The notes: generated by a model not told the origin, from the sequence alone. DNA of 59,885 nt from an uncultured Bacteroidota bacterium (GCA_903861145.1 CAIOTH010000151.1:1-59885); one strand, 5' to 3'. Numbered from the stretch's first letter, positions 26,412 to 36,092 are shown. Made by a program: numbers and translations.

Positions 26412-26918
26412 ATGCAACTTCAGGTCATTCAACAAAGGATTTATCACATAAGGGGATACAAAGTGATGTTGGATTTTGATCTTGCAGAACTATACGAAAC
26501 CGAAACAAAAGTATTAAAGCAAGCTGTAAGACGGAACCTGAACCGTTTTCCTGACGATTTTATGTTTGAACTCACCTCTAAGGAGTATAATATTTTGAGG
26601 TCACAATTTGTGACCTCAAACAAAAGAGGCGGAACGCGTTATTTGCCATTTGCTTTTACCGAGCAAGGCGTTGCCATGCTTGCAAGCGTAATTAATAGCC
26701 CCAAAGCTATAGAAGTAAATATTTCCATAGTCAGGGCTTTTGTTATGCTGCGACAATTAGCCCTTAATTACAAAGAACTATCGGAAAAGATAAAAAACCT
26801 CGAATACAAATATGATATGCAATTTGCCGATGTATTCGAAGCACTTGACCTTTTAATAAAGGATAAGGAAAATACCGATGATTGGAAAGAAAGAAAACCA
26901 ATTGGATATAAAAAATAG
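26412..26918 (+). CDS. ORF6N-domain DNA-binding protein
   Basis: The 168-residue product matches the ORF6N domain: IRGYKVMLDFDLAELYETE, LKQAVRRNLNRFPDDFMFEL and LPFAFTEQGVAMLASVI at residues 13-97, followed by a short coiled-coil tail (residues 115-140). ORF6N belongs to the KilA-N/Bro-like group of DNA-binding domains of phages and phage-derived islands, with roles as regulators or antirepressors that are not well defined. The convergent and divergent neighbours are ordinary genes, so it is probably a relic of an old phage region or a domesticated regulator. The start is the first ATG after the divergent gene. Confidence 0.88.
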   Translation: MQLQVIQQRIYHIRGYKVMLDFDLAELYETETKVLKQAVRRNLNRFPDDFMFELTSKEYNILRSQFVTSNKRGGTRYLPFAFTEQGVAMLASVINSPKAIEVNISIVRAFVMLRQLALNYKELSEKIKNLEYKYDMQFADVFEALDLLIKDKENTDDWKERKPIGYKK

Positions 26919-26932
26919 GATTCCTTGGTCAA

Positions 26933-27631
26933 TTAACTCGCCTTCCGCAACTGCCTTTTCTGGCTAAGCTTAACCTCTTTACCACCGGCAATTTCCTTAA
27001 GTATGATTTTGCTTATCTCCTTTGCGCGGTTAACTACCATAAAATGCGAGCCGCCTTTTATCCAAATGGCCTTACGTACGTAAAAACTTGGGAATATGCG
27101 ATCGCCGGTGCCGTGTATGTGTACCAGGTTATCGGGCACCTCTTCATTATGCCAATGTATTACTTGGTCAACCGCCCATTCGTTAAACTCAATATTGGCT
27201 TCGCGAATCATTAATTCAACCAGTTCCCATTCTTCCGAACTAAGTTTGCCCAATAGCCAATTCAACCAAAACCTGAACTGTACCACCAGTTTACCGGGCA
27301 AAAGCCTATGGAACTTAAGCGAGTTAAGGAACATCAGCTTTAACGGCCGCTCGTGATGCGTTTTTATGCTCGAAATCAATACTACTTTAAAGGGGTTAAT
27401 CAGTTTTGCCAACTCAATGGCTACAATACCACCAAACGAAAGGCCTATAAGTATAGGCTGGGTATCAGGTTTTATTTGAGGGAGGAGTTTCTTTACATAA
27501 GCTTGAATGGTTTCATTCTTCTTATGTTTTGGCCACTTTAGATGGACTATCTCGTAATCCCCGAGGTCGAGATTTTTAAAAACTTTATCATTAGCACCAA
27601 CTCCCGGAATTAAGTAAATTGTTTTACTCAT
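26933..27631 (-). CDS. Alpha/beta hydrolase
   Basis: The start at 27631 (MSKTIYLIPGVGAND, 232 residues) is chosen over the longer frame from 27718, because the first strand-turn of the fold begins exactly here. IYLIPGVGAN is the oxyanion-region strand, and ILIGLSFGGIVAIELAK carries the nucleophile elbow GLSFGG with Ser in GxSxG. The Asp after VHIHGTGDRIFP and His in KGGSHFMV are good candidates for the rest of the triad. It is a small esterase- or thioesterase-like hydrolase of unknown substrate. It overlaps no neighbour and is convergent with the ORF6N gene. Confidence 0.85.
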   Translation of the reverse strand: MSKTIYLIPGVGANDKVFKNLDLGDYEIVHLKWPKHKKNETIQAYVKKLLPQIKPDTQPILIGLSFGGIVAIELAKLINPFKVVLISSIKTHHERPLKLMFLNSLKFHRLLPGKLVVQFRFWLNWLLGKLSSEEWELVELMIREANIEFNEWAVDQVIHWHNEEVPDNLVHIHGTGDRIFPSFYVRKAIWIKGGSHFMVVNRAKEISKIILKEIAGGKEVKLSQKRQLRKAS

Positions 27632-27770
27632 GGTTAATTCAATTCGTTCACTAATTTTAGATCGGTTTCCGTCCGGTAATTTTAATTTTGCGGGGTAAAA
27701 CAGGTCTACATTACACAATCGTTAAATGAATATGGTGTTTTCGTTTTAAAAGTCAAAACTATTTTCCACA

Positions 27771-28649
27771 ATGGCAACCCAAACTGTTAAAAAAAACAAG
27801 CACAAAGAGCTCACCTTTACTCCGGCCAGCAAGACTTTTGTTCGAACTTTTATGGCTCCTTTTAAGTTTTATTTCAGCCCTCAGTTTTACGGCTTAAAAG
27901 AGTTGGATGTTACGAAACCGGCCCTATATGTATCTAACCATACCATTTTGGGCATTCTGGATGGTTTTCCATTCGGCACCGAAGTATACCTGCAAAAAGG
28001 GGTTATGCTTAGGGCGCTGGCCGATAGTACCCACTTTAAATTTCCGGTATGGAGAGAAATTATTTCGCAAAACTTTGGCATTGTTGAAGCATCGCGGGCC
28101 AACTGCGCTACCTTAATGAAGCAGGGCGAAAGCCTGGTAGTTTATCCCGGCGGTGCCCGCGAAATTTGTAAAAAGAAAGGCGAGCAATACGTTTTAAAGT
28201 GGGCCGACCGCAAAGGCTTTACGCGGATGGCCATGGAATACGGTTACGATATTATACCCGTTGCCGCAGTGGGAGCAGAGGAGGCTTTTACAATCATTAA
28301 AGACTCTAACGATATACTCAACTCGCCGTTTGGCAAGTTTTTGAAGTTTATTGGCGTCGCCGAACACTATTTAAAAAACGGCGAACTAATGCCACCGGTG
28401 GTGCGAGGCATTGGCGATACTATTATACCAAGGCCTGCAAAATTGTACTTCAGCTTTGGTAAACGCATATCAACCGCCAAATACAAATCAAAATTTGAGG
28501 ACCCCGAAACGCAGGAGATGATTAAGAAGAAGGTAGAAGACTCCCTGCACAAACAATTTGGCGAGCTTTTCGAAATACGCGATAACGATACCGACCGCAG
28601 CAAATGGAGAAGGCTACTAAATATGAAGAAGCCCGAGGTGAAGAGTTGA
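27771..28649 (+). CDS. Lysophospholipid/glycerolipid acyltransferase family protein
   Basis: The 292-residue product has YVSNHTILGILDGFPFG (residues about 49-65), which fits the His/Asp catalytic block of phosphate acyltransferases but with six residues between His and Asp in place of the usual four, and VYPGGAREICKKKGEQYVLKW with the FPGG-like acyl-acceptor motif, as in diacylglycerol-acyltransferase-like proteins. It should transfer an acyl chain to a glycerol lipid at the inner membrane, although I see no obvious membrane anchor. The variant spacing is shared by a Bacteroidota subgroup, so I do not take it as damage. Confidence 0.82.
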   Translation: MATQTVKKNKHKELTFTPASKTFVRTFMAPFKFYFSPQFYGLKELDVTKPALYVSNHTILGILDGFPFGTEVYLQKGVMLRALADSTHFKFPVWREIISQNFGIVEASRANCATLMKQGESLVVYPGGAREICKKKGEQYVLKWADRKGFTRMAMEYGYDIIPVAAVGAEEAFTIIKDSNDILNSPFGKFLKFIGVAEHYLKNGELMPPVVRGIGDTIIPRPAKLYFSFGKRISTAKYKSKFEDPETQEMIKKKVEDSLHKQFGELFEIRDNDTDRSKWRRLLNMKKPEVKS

Positions 28650-28654
28650 TTAAT

Positions 28655-28744
28655 ACATTTAAACACAAAGGGCACAAAGAATAAATCTTAGTGAACTTAG
28701 TGCTGTATTTTCTTTGTGGCCTTTGTGTTAGATTGCCTTTAAAT
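28655..28744. repeat. CACAAAG inverted-repeat element, copy C
   Basis: A short copy with ATTTAAACACAAAGGGCAC on the left and TTTGTGGCCTTTGTGTTAGA on the right, filling the gap between two co-directional genes and ending two bases before the next start codon. Confidence 0.7.
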
Positions 28745-28745
28745 T

Positions 28746-29693
28746 ATGAATCCATTCCGCACCATTATAACCCCGCAAAAGCCCGGCTTTACAATCTCGC
28801 ACACCGACCGGTTGGTGAGTATTGGTTCCTGCTTTTCCGAAAACATTGGGCAGCGGTTTGGTAATTACAAGTTTAACATCAACATCAATCCTTTTGGGCA
28901 GCAGTATAACCCGCATAGTATGGCGCAGGCAATAGAGCGCTTGCTCAATCCCGTACCGTACACCGAAAAGGATTTGGTTTTGCATAACGAGCAATACCAC
29001 TCGTTTCATCACCACGGCAGTTTTTCAAAAAGCACAGCTGAAGAAACTTTGCTGGGCATAAACAACAGCCTGCATAAGGCTTCAGAAGATTTGCATAAGG
29101 CCACCATTTTGTTTCTCACCTTCGGCACCGCTCATGTTTTTAAGTTGAATGAAACCGGTGCTACTGTTTCTAATTGCCACAAATTACCGGGCACCCTGTT
29201 TAGCCAGCAGCTAATGTCGCCTACCGATATAATAGCTGTTTTGCAACCGGTACTCGATAAACTGAAACAGGTAAACCCTAACTTAAAAATTATACTAACC
29301 GTTAGCCCGGTGCGCTACTTTGCTTTTGGGGCTTACGAGAATAGCGTAAGCAAAGCACATTTGTTTACAGCGATAAACGCCCTGCAACAAAACCACCCTC
29401 AGCATTATTACTTCCCCGCTTACGAATTGGTAATGGACGACCTGCGCGACTACCGCTTTTTTGCCGATGATATGCTGCACCCCAACCAACAAGCCATTGA
29501 TTATGTATGGGAAAGTTTAGCCAACACTTTTTTCGATAGCAAAACTACCGGTGCCCTGCAGCAAATAGAAGAAGTGTTACAAGCCATCAACCACCGGCCC
29601 CGTAACCCCCATAGTGAAGCACACAAAAAATTTGTAGCTAAAAGTTTGGAGAGGATGGAAGGGTTGAAGAAGGAGTTGGGAGTGGAGTTTTAA
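28746..29693 (+). CDS. GSCFA domain protein
   Basis: The 315-residue product carries the family signature GSCFSENIG at residues 27-35, then NININPFGQQYNP and FLTFGTAHVFK. GSCFA proteins are related to SGNH-like hydrolases; Ser/Asn/His in SCFS, NPFG and the C-terminal DDMLHPN are the plausible active-site groups. The function is unknown and thought to be hydrolysis or transfer on a surface sugar or lipid. It is predicted cytoplasmic, as no signal peptide is present. The ATG is only two bases after repeat copy C, and it is followed after 15 bases by the small Gly-rich membrane peptide, suggesting co-transcription. Confidence 0.88.
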   Translation: MNPFRTIITPQKPGFTISHTDRLVSIGSCFSENIGQRFGNYKFNININPFGQQYNPHSMAQAIERLLNPVPYTEKDLVLHNEQYHSFHHHGSFSKSTAEETLLGINNSLHKASEDLHKATILFLTFGTAHVFKLNETGATVSNCHKLPGTLFSQQLMSPTDIIAVLQPVLDKLKQVNPNLKIILTVSPVRYFAFGAYENSVSKAHLFTAINALQQNHPQHYYFPAYELVMDDLRDYRFFADDMLHPNQQAIDYVWESLANTFFDSKTTGALQQIEEVLQAINHRPRNPHSEAHKKFVAKSLERMEGLKKELGVEF

Positions 29694-29708
29694 TAGTTAA
29701 CAGCATTC

Positions 29709-29981
29709 ATGAAAAAAGCCGCGGCTATATTCAGTAAACTACTGCCAATCATTTTATTGGCTTTGGTACTACTGTTTATAACACAAGCTGTTTACGCCCG
29801 TGCCGGCGGAGCCGGTGGTGGTTCAAGCGGCGGCGGTGGAGGGGGTGACGACGGTGATGGTATTTTTGATTTAGTTTTCGATTTAATAGAGTTGATGTTC
29901 TATAACCCCACCCTGGGTGTAATAGGTATTATGGTGGTTGTACTGGTGGGCGTTTTTTTGAGGACAAGGCGTAATGATTAA
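29709..29981 (+). CDS. Tim44-like N-terminal membrane peptide, copy 1
   Basis: The 90-residue product has an N-terminal hydrophobic segment (KLLPIILLALVLLFITQAVYA), an ARAGGAGGGSSGGGGGG low-complexity linker and a second helix (VIGIMVVVLVGVFL) ending in RTRRND. This matches the N-terminal portion of Tim44-domain proteins in Bacteroidota (signal, ARAGG Gly-rich region, transmembrane helix), but the Tim44 domain itself is absent and the frame ends by a normal stop. An almost identical peptide is encoded at 32423..32695. Its function is unknown; it may be a membrane-integrated peptide of a complex with the adjacent genes. Confidence 0.7.
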   Translation: MKKAAAIFSKLLPIILLALVLLFITQAVYARAGGAGGGSSGGGGGGDDGDGIFDLVFDLIELMFYNPTLGVIGIMVVVLVGVFLRTRRND

Positions 29982-30068
29982 TTATATCCTCATTGCAACG
30001 AAGCAATCCTGAAATTACCTGTGCTTGCCCTTTCGTAATTTCAACCCAATACTTACCCTCTAATTTAA

Positions 30069-30097
30069 TTTGCTACATTTATTAATCATTATATTTA
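30069..30097 (+). promoter_or_regulatory. Candidate promoter (TTTG-N17-TATATTTA)
   Basis: TTTG at 30069..30072 and TATATTTA at 30090..30097 (seven of eight against TAnnTTTG) precede the ATG at 30124 by 26 bases and favour that start over the upstream ATG at 30070. Confidence 0.4.
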
Positions 30098-30123
30098 AAG
30101 TTCTATCACCAAAAAACTCAATT

Positions 30124-30654
30124 ATGAAAATGAGCAAAATGCTACCCCTGCTACTGGTTTTTATCTGCATGTTCTCGTCCTTTTCGGGTGACGTAAAACC
30201 GTATACCAACGGCGACAAATGGATACCCGCCGATTTTGATCCGCGCCAGGGTGTGCTGCTTGTTTTGAATTTTTCGATTAAAGAAAACCCGAACGCTTAC
30301 CTTAAAAAAGCACAGGATAAGGCCACCAACGAAATGAAAGAAGTTATGGCCGCAGGTTACCCCTACAAATACGAATTTGTTAGCAAGGAAGACCTTAAAG
30401 GCAGCAAATACGCCGATTTGGATAAATATCGCTTTGCTGTAGTTGATGGTAACACCTATACAATGAGTATCGGTAGCGGCTCGGGTGGCAGCTCATCTAA
30501 TGTATTTCATATTTACGATAGAAAACTGGATAAGCATTATCCCGATACCGGCCATCCTTCTTCTGGCGTTGATATCACATTAAAGGGAACTATCGCCACT
30601 ATAGTGAAATACTTAAAGGATTTAAAGCCTGCCGCTAAAGGGGGCGAGCATTGA
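30124..30654 (+). CDS. Exported protein of unknown function
   Basis: Start chosen at 30124 because this ATG begins the signal peptide (MKMSKMLPLLLVFICMFSSFSG); the longer frame from 30070 would place 18 poor residues before it. The 176-residue product has a mature, mainly polar domain with KWIPADFDPRQGVLLVLNF and IYDRKLDKHYPDTGHPS. No Cys, lipobox or T9SS tail is seen. It sits between the two Gly-rich membrane peptides and upstream of a TPR protein, so a joint role is possible. I do not recognise a family. Confidence 0.7.
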   Translation: MKMSKMLPLLLVFICMFSSFSGDVKPYTNGDKWIPADFDPRQGVLLVLNFSIKENPNAYLKKAQDKATNEMKEVMAAGYPYKYEFVSKEDLKGSKYADLDKYRFAVVDGNTYTMSIGSGSGGSSSNVFHIYDRKLDKHYPDTGHPSSGVDITLKGTIATIVKYLKDLKPAAKGGEH

Positions 30655-30658
30655 TCGC

Positions 30659-30764
30659 TTCCCAGCCGAGTCTCCCTTTCCGGCTTTGCGGAATGGGGAC
30701 TCGGCGTATATAGCCTGACCTCACGCCGAGTCCCCAACCTTCGGAAGGGAGACTCGGCTGGGAA
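30659..30764. repeat. Long imperfect inverted repeat (GAGTC-rich hairpin)
   Basis: The left arm begins TTCCCAGCCGAGTCTCCCTT at 30659 and runs to GGGGACTCGGCG at about 30708; its right partner runs from CGCCGAGTCCCC at about 30724 to 30764. Arms of about 40-48 bases surround a loop of about 15 bases. The GAGTC/GACTC motifs recur in the hairpin at 51728..51749. It lies just after the stop of 30654 and could act as a stabilising hairpin or a terminator without a poly-T. Confidence 0.7.
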
Positions 30765-30862
30765 GGAAAAGGGAGTTGGGTATTGAATTCTAACATTTTC
30801 CTCCAATAAAGAAATGGCTGTCGGAAAAAGATACAAATAAATAAAAAACTGATATTTGCTGA

Positions 30863-32413
30863 ATGCTAAGAATTCAACTTTTCATTGCTCTTCTTTTTTT
30901 GCTTTGTGCTACTTCTGTCAACGCACAGCAATTACAAATAGATAGTTTAAAGCAACAATTGGCTGCCGCAAAGGCCGATAGCGTAAAAATTACTTTGGCC
31001 GTTCAAATAAGCCAGGCATACAGTAACACCAATCTCGATTCAATGGTGCATTACTCTACGCAAACCATTAATTTATTGCGTAATGCACTGGCAACTGAAA
31101 GCGAGGATAGCAATAAGCTGCAAATTCTATGGGCCATTAGCGATATGTATCATTATGTAAATAACGACTCGATGGTAGTTAACGCAGAGCGTGCATTGCT
31201 GCTTTGCGTTAAAAACAAAAACCTTTTTGCTGCCCGTAGCGAAGTAATAGCATTGGGTAAGCTGGCCGACGCTTTATGGTGGGCAGGTAATTACCCCGAT
31301 GCCAAGGCAACATTTTTTAAAGCTTTGCAAATAGCCGAATCACTGAATGATACTGTGCAGATTGCAAGTACCTATGTAGGTATAGCCTATGTAAACCGAA
31401 ACGCCGGCGACTACCGGCAAGCCATAAACTATTACACCAAAGCCGAAAACTTAGCCAGGCGAATTGGCGACAATAACACTTTAATGACGGTATTTGTGGA
31501 TAAAGGAAAATCGTATGAACAACTCGGGATTCTTGATTCGGCATATACTTATCTTCAGGAAGGCATGGCCTTGCAATTCAGGTTAACCCAAGGCAAAAAC
31601 CTTTATGGCGGTGGGGCGCACGCCTGTTTGGGCATTATCTATTCTAAAATGGGAAAGAAAGAACTCGCTGAAGAGTTTTTCCGGCAATCATTTCAATTGA
31701 GTTCCGAAGTAAACAATATCCGCATTCTGGCCCGTAGCTATACTGAATTCGCTGAGCATTTTTACCGCTTCCATCAACCCGACTCGGCCATTTACTACGC
31801 CTCTAAGGGTTTGCTAATAGATATGCAGTTTGATTTGTGGGTTCAGCAACTAAATGCCGCTACACTGCTGGCTAAAGCTTATAAACAGGAAAATAAGATT
31901 GATAGCGCTTTCAAATATCAGCAACTGATGATTGATACCAGGGATAGTGTATTTGGCCGCGAAAAAATTAACCGCATGCAGGCGCTTGAGTTTAATGAGC
32001 AATTACGCCAGCAGGCATTGGCATTGGAAAGAAGCAAAGAGCAGGACGAACGGAGGCAAAATATTCAATACGCGCTAATTGCTATTGGGCTGGTTACTTT
32101 CATTATCCTGTTTTTATTTTTAAGCCGAAGCTTCATAACCAGCCCCAAACTGATTACATTTTTTGGTGTAATTGCCCTGTTGTTGGTTTTCGAATTTCTC
32201 AATTTGTTGCTTCACCCGTTTTTAGAAAGAGTAACAAATCATTCGCCTTTGCTTATGTTGTTAGCGCTGGTTTGTATTGCAGCTATCCTCGTTCCTCTGC
32301 ATCATAAATTGGAAAAATGGACTACCGTAAGGCTTGTTAAAGTAAACAAATCAACGCGGTTGGCAAATGCCAAAAAAACAATTGAAAAGCTTGAAAGCGA
32401 GACTGACAATTAA
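30863..32413 (+). CDS. TPR protein with C-terminal membrane helices
   Basis: The 516-residue product has a signal peptide (MLRIQLFIALLFLLCATSVNA) and about six to seven TPR-like helical pairs (for example GNYPDAKATFFKALQIAESL, GDYRQAINYYTKAENLARR and GKKELAEEFFRQSFQLSSE at residues 130-290). A helical, Gln/Arg-rich segment (residues 370-395) leads into three hydrophobic segments (about 396-413, 425-445 and 455-475) and a charged tail. The architecture is that of Bacteroidota TPR sensor proteins, but no histidine-kinase or HTH domain follows. The next ORF starts nine bases downstream, so it should be co-transcribed with the second Gly-rich peptide. Confidence 0.8.
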   Translation: MLRIQLFIALLFLLCATSVNAQQLQIDSLKQQLAAAKADSVKITLAVQISQAYSNTNLDSMVHYSTQTINLLRNALATESEDSNKLQILWAISDMYHYVNNDSMVVNAERALLLCVKNKNLFAARSEVIALGKLADALWWAGNYPDAKATFFKALQIAESLNDTVQIASTYVGIAYVNRNAGDYRQAINYYTKAENLARRIGDNNTLMTVFVDKGKSYEQLGILDSAYTYLQEGMALQFRLTQGKNLYGGGAHACLGIIYSKMGKKELAEEFFRQSFQLSSEVNNIRILARSYTEFAEHFYRFHQPDSAIYYASKGLLIDMQFDLWVQQLNAATLLAKAYKQENKIDSAFKYQQLMIDTRDSVFGREKINRMQALEFNEQLRQQALALERSKEQDERRQNIQYALIAIGLVTFIILFLFLSRSFITSPKLITFFGVIALLLVFEFLNLLLHPFLERVTNHSPLLMLLALVCIAAILVPLHHKLEKWTTVRLVKVNKSTRLANAKKTIEKLESETDN

Positions 32414-32422
32414 TTTTCGACC

Positions 32423-32695
32423 ATGAAAAGAGCCTCGGTTATATTCAGAAAACTACTGCCAATTATTTTGCTGGCGTTAGTAATACTGTTTGTTACCCAA
32501 GCTGTGCACGCCCGCGCAGGAGGGGCCGGTGGTGGTTCAAGCGGCGGCGGTGGCGGGGGGGACGATGGTGATGGCATCCTTGATTTGGTTTTCGATTTAA
32601 TAGAGTTAATGATCTATAACCCCACCCTGAGTGTAATAGGTATTATGGTGGTTGTATTGGTGGGCGTTTTTTTGAGGACAAGGCGTAATGATTAA
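32423..32695 (+). CDS. Tim44-like N-terminal membrane peptide, copy 2
   Basis: The 90-residue product is nearly identical to that of 29709..29981 (about 80 of 90 residues by eye): same ARAGGAGGGSSGG linker, same DDGDG patch and the same second helix ending FLRTRRND. Differences are conservative (Ala/Val, Leu/Ile, Phe/Leu). The copies are separated by two genes, an exported protein and the TPR protein. Duplication followed by selection to keep the protein, or recent gene conversion, would explain such similarity. Function unknown. Confidence 0.7.
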   Translation: MKRASVIFRKLLPIILLALVILFVTQAVHARAGGAGGGSSGGGGGGDDGDGILDLVFDLIELMIYNPTLSVIGIMVVVLVGVFLRTRRND

Positions 32696-32802
32696 TTAGA
32701 TGCTCAGGGGAAATAACCTCTTCAGCCATTATACTTTTTTATATCCCAATTGCGTTTAATAGCCGGTGCTTTTCCAATTTCTATACACGCTAACTACAGC
32801 TT

Positions 32803-33411
32803 ATGAAAACCAAATTTCACTTAATCGGTAGAACCTTTTGCCTGATTATTATCGGCATCCTTGCTTCAACATCTGCGTCATCACAAACCATCGATGAGCT
32901 ATTTAAAGAGGTTAACAGCCGGTTCTATTTTAAAGGCGAACCCATTCACCCCGAGTTGTTGCACCTTTTTAATTCGTCCATGAGTGATGCGCCTATTGTA
33001 ATGACGGTTGATTTGTGCACCGGTTACCATTCCAACCTGTGCTATCACAAAACAGCCGTTGACGGTAAAATTGTAACCGAACATTTACACGATAGAGAGG
33101 GCAATCAGCAAGGCACTTATGAGTACGAATATCTTGGCAAGCTTGATAATGGGGTGCATGTGGTACGCACCCTGTGTTACGGCGAATTGCTGGGCGCTTC
33201 AAACGATTTGCTGTTTGTCAGTTTCAAAATCCGCAAAACATACGATTACAATGGCAAAGTGCAAGCGCAATTATTAATGACCCTGGAGAGATGTTATAAC
33301 ATTGGCGATAGGCTTACCTCAAAAGTTACGCTCTCTAAAAACACCGTTACCATCAATAAACCTATTGGTAGTAATAAAGCTGTTGTGGTTGCTTTTGGCG
33401 AGGGGCAGTAA
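32803..33411 (+). CDS. Exported protein of unknown function
   Basis: The 202-residue product has a signal peptide (MKTKFHLIGRTFCLIIIGIL, cleavage probably after SSQ near residue 28). The mature domain has paired Cys residues (LCTGYHSNLCYH, TLCYGELLG, LERCYN), a DREGNQQGTYEYEY segment and a beta-rich C-terminus. No anchor, lipobox or T9SS tail is present, so it is probably periplasmic or released. I do not recognise a family. It follows the second Gly-rich peptide by 107 bases and is convergent with clpB. Confidence 0.7.
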   Translation: MKTKFHLIGRTFCLIIIGILASTSASSQTIDELFKEVNSRFYFKGEPIHPELLHLFNSSMSDAPIVMTVDLCTGYHSNLCYHKTAVDGKIVTEHLHDREGNQQGTYEYEYLGKLDNGVHVVRTLCYGELLGASNDLLFVSFKIRKTYDYNGKVQAQLLMTLERCYNIGDRLTSKVTLSKNTVTINKPIGSNKAVVVAFGEGQ

Positions 33412-33460
33412 TAAAAAAGCGCCGTTGAGGGTCCCGATATCTATGGGCACTCTCAACGGC
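33412..33460 (-). terminator. Rho-independent terminator of clpB
   Basis: On the minus strand a GCCGTTGAG/CTCAACGGC stem (33452..33460 with 33421..33429) is followed by GC and a run of six T. It lies 13 bases after the clpB stop. Confidence 0.75.
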
Positions 33461-33473
33461 TCGTATCAATCAA

Positions 33474-36092
33474 TTATTCAGCATGCGCATGCTCAGCTAA
33501 CGGTATAAATACCAGGCCGTTTTCAAACGCATCTATCTTTATGCCGCCGTGTTTGTGTATTTCGCCGCTCAGTATTTTCTTCGATAATTCGTTGATGATT
33601 TCTTTTTGGATAACACGTTTTAATGGGCGTGCACCAAACTGAGGGTCGAAACCTTCTTCGCCTAAATAATCCAAAGCATCATTGGTTATCTGCAGCTCCA
33701 TATCTTTCGATTTCAGCAACTCGCGCAATTGAGCAAGTTGTAAATCTACAATGTCGCGTATCTGTTTTCTCATCAGCGGACGGAACATCACAATCTCATC
33801 TATCCGGTTCAAAAACTCGGGGCGGATTGTTTGGCGCAAGCGGTTCATTACTTCAATCTTAGTAGTTTCAGTAACTGCATCCACCGTTTCATCAGTCACG
33901 CTATCAAAGTTAGCCTGTATAATATCACTACCCATGTTACTGGTCATAATGATAATGGTGTTTTTAAAGTTGACGGTGCGGCCCTTGTTATCCGTAAGTC
34001 TTCCATCATCCAATACCTGCAGTAAAATGTTGAACACATCGGGGTGCGCTTTTTCAATTTCATCAAACAGTATAACACTGTATGGCTTGCGGCGCACGGC
34101 CTCGGTTAACTGTCCGCCCTCCTCATAACCAACGTATCCCGGAGGTGAACCCACCAGGCGCGATACCGAATGCTTCTCCTGGTATTCGCTCATGTCAATA
34201 CGCACCATAGCATGTTCATCGTTAAACAAAACTTCGCTTAATGCTTTGCTCAATTCGGTTTTACCCACACCGGTGGTTCCCAAAAACAGAAACGAACCAA
34301 TGGGTTTACGTTCATCCTGCAAACCGGCGCGGCTGCGGCGTATGGCATCGGCTACGGCAGTAATAGCCTCGTCTTGTCCTTTAACGCGTTCGCGCAGTTT
34401 ATCTTCCAGGTGTAGTAATTTTTCCTTTTCGCCCTCCAGCATTTTTGTAACCGGTATACCGGTCCACTTGCTAACTATGCTTGCAATATCTTCGCTGGTT
34501 ACCTCTTCTTGCAAAATCCTTTTCTCCGGCGAAATCTTGGCCAGTTCTTTTTCAAACTTCTTAATATCGGTTTCGGCATCTTTTAGTTTGCCGTAACGTA
34601 TTTCGGCAACTTTGCCGTAATCGCCTTCGCGCTCTAACCGGTCGGCATCAACTTTCAGCGTTTCAATGTCGCGCTTACGTGCGCTAATGCGGTCAACAAT
34701 TTCTTTCTCCTTTTGCCATTTGGCTTTAAACTCGCCGCGTTCTTCTTTTAAGTTTGCTAAAGTTTCGTTTAGCTCCTTCAGTTTCTTGGTGTCGTTTTCA
34801 CGCTTAATGGCTTCAAGCTCAATTTCAATTTGCATAATGTGACGCTCAATCTTATCCAGTTCTTCGGGCAGCGAGTCCATTTCCAAACGCAGTTTTGCTG
34901 CGGCTTCGTCAATTAAGTCAATAGCTTTATCCGGTAAAAAGCGGTCAGTAATGTATCGGTCGCTTAAAGTTACTGCGCTGATAATGGCATCATCCTTTAT
35001 CCTTATTTTATGGTGTGTTTCGTACCGCTCCTTCAATCCACGAAGAATTGAAATAGCATCTTCAACACTTGGCTCATCAACCATCACCTTTTGAAAGCGG
35101 CGTTCAAGCGCCTTGTCTTTCTCAAAATATTTTTGATACTCGTTTAAGGTAGTGGCACCAACCACGTGCAACTCGCCACGAGCCAGTTCGGGTTTAATAA
35201 TGTTTGCGGCATCCATGGCGCCTTCTGTAGCACCGGCACCCACCAAGGTGTGTATTTCGTCAATAAACAAAATGATACGGCCTGCGCTTTCTTTTACCTC
35301 CTTCACCACGGCCTTCAACCTTTCCTCAAAATCGCCGCGGTATTTGGCACCGGCCATCAGCGCACCCATATCAAGCGTATAAATGGTTTTGTTTTTCAGG
35401 CCTTCAGGCACATCGCCCCTTACAATACGGTGTGCAATGCCCTCGGCAATGGCGGTTTTACCAACGCCGGGTTCGCCCACCAAAAGTGGGTTGTTTTTTG
35501 TTTTGCGCGAAAGAATATGCATTACCCTGCGTATTTCTTCATCGCGGCCAATAACAGGGTCGAGCTTGCCATTTTTGGCTTGGGCGTTAAGGTTAATGGC
35601 GTATTTATCAAGCGAGTTGTATTTGGCATCGGCACCCTGTTCGGTAACCTTGCTGCCTTTGCGTAATTCTAAAATAGCGGCGCGCAATTTCTTCTCTTGT
35701 AGGCCGGCGTCTTTTAAAAGTTTGCTGGTATCGTCGCCCAAAACAACCATGGCCAACATCAGGGTTTCAACGCTTACATAGGTATCGTCAAAATCTTTAA
35801 GCAGTTTGTTAGCCGTTAAAATCAACTTGCCTATGGCCGGCGAAGGCTGTATATCAGCGCTTTGTCCGCTTACTTTGGGCAGGGTGCGCAGTTTCTCTTC
35901 AACCTTACCCAAAATAATATTGCGGTTTACACCCGCTTTTTCGAGTATAAACGGCAGCGAATCCTGGTCAACTTCCAACATCCCCTTCAGCAGGTGAATC
36001 GTCTCCAGTTGCGGTGAGCCGTTGTTAAATGCCTCTTGTTGGGCACTGCTAAGTGCTTCAAGGGCCTTGGTGGTGAAATTATTTGCATTCAT
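33474..36092 (-). CDS. clpB: ATP-dependent disaggregase ClpB
   Basis: The 872-residue product is a full-length ClpB: Clp-N domain (1-145), AAA1 with Walker [14 protein letters not shown] (near 205) and Walker [11 protein letters not shown], a coiled-coil middle domain (about 410-525, heptads rich in Leu/Glu/Lys), AAA2 with [16 protein letters not shown] (near 610) and [14 protein letters not shown], and the C-terminal [10 protein letters not shown] sensor region. With DnaK it resolves aggregates after heat stress; it does not carry the IGF/L motif of ClpA/ClpX that docks ClpP. No CIRCE element or similar is evident upstream; a copy of the CACAAAG repeat is. It is monocistronic, ended by the terminator at 33412..33460. 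Confidence 0.97.
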   Translation of the reverse strand: MNANNFTTKALEALSSAQQEAFNNGSPQLETIHLLKGMLEVDQDSLPFILEKAGVNRNIILGKVEEKLRTLPKVSGQSADIQPSPAIGKLILTANKLLKDFDDTYVSVETLMLAMVVLGDDTSKLLKDAGLQEKKLRAAILELRKGSKVTEQGADAKYNSLDKYAINLNAQAKNGKLDPVIGRDEEIRRVMHILSRKTKNNPLLVGEPGVGKTAIAEGIAHRIVRGDVPEGLKNKTIYTLDMGALMAGAKYRGDFEERLKAVVKEVKESAGRIILFIDEIHTLVGAGATEGAMDAANIIKPELARGELHVVGATTLNEYQKYFEKDKALERRFQKVMVDEPSVEDAISILRGLKERYETHHKIRIKDDAIISAVTLSDRYITDRFLPDKAIDLIDEAAAKLRLEMDSLPEELDKIERHIMQIEIELEAIKRENDTKKLKELNETLANLKEERGEFKAKWQKEKEIVDRISARKRDIETLKVDADRLEREGDYGKVAEIRYGKLKDAETDIKKFEKELAKISPEKRILQEEVTSEDIASIVSKWTGIPVTKMLEGEKEKLLHLEDKLRERVKGQDEAITAVADAIRRSRAGLQDERKPIGSFLFLGTTGVGKTELSKALSEVLFNDEHAMVRIDMSEYQEKHSVSRLVGSPPGYVGYEEGGQLTEAVRRKPYSVILFDEIEKAHPDVFNILLQVLDDGRLTDNKGRTVNFKNTIIIMTSNMGSDIIQANFDSVTDETVDAVTETTKIEVMNRLRQTIRPEFLNRIDEIVMFRPLMRKQIRDIVDLQLAQLRELLKSKDMELQITNDALDYLGEEGFDPQFGARPLKRVIQKEIINELSKKILSGEIHKHGGIKIDAFENGLVFIPLAEHAHAE

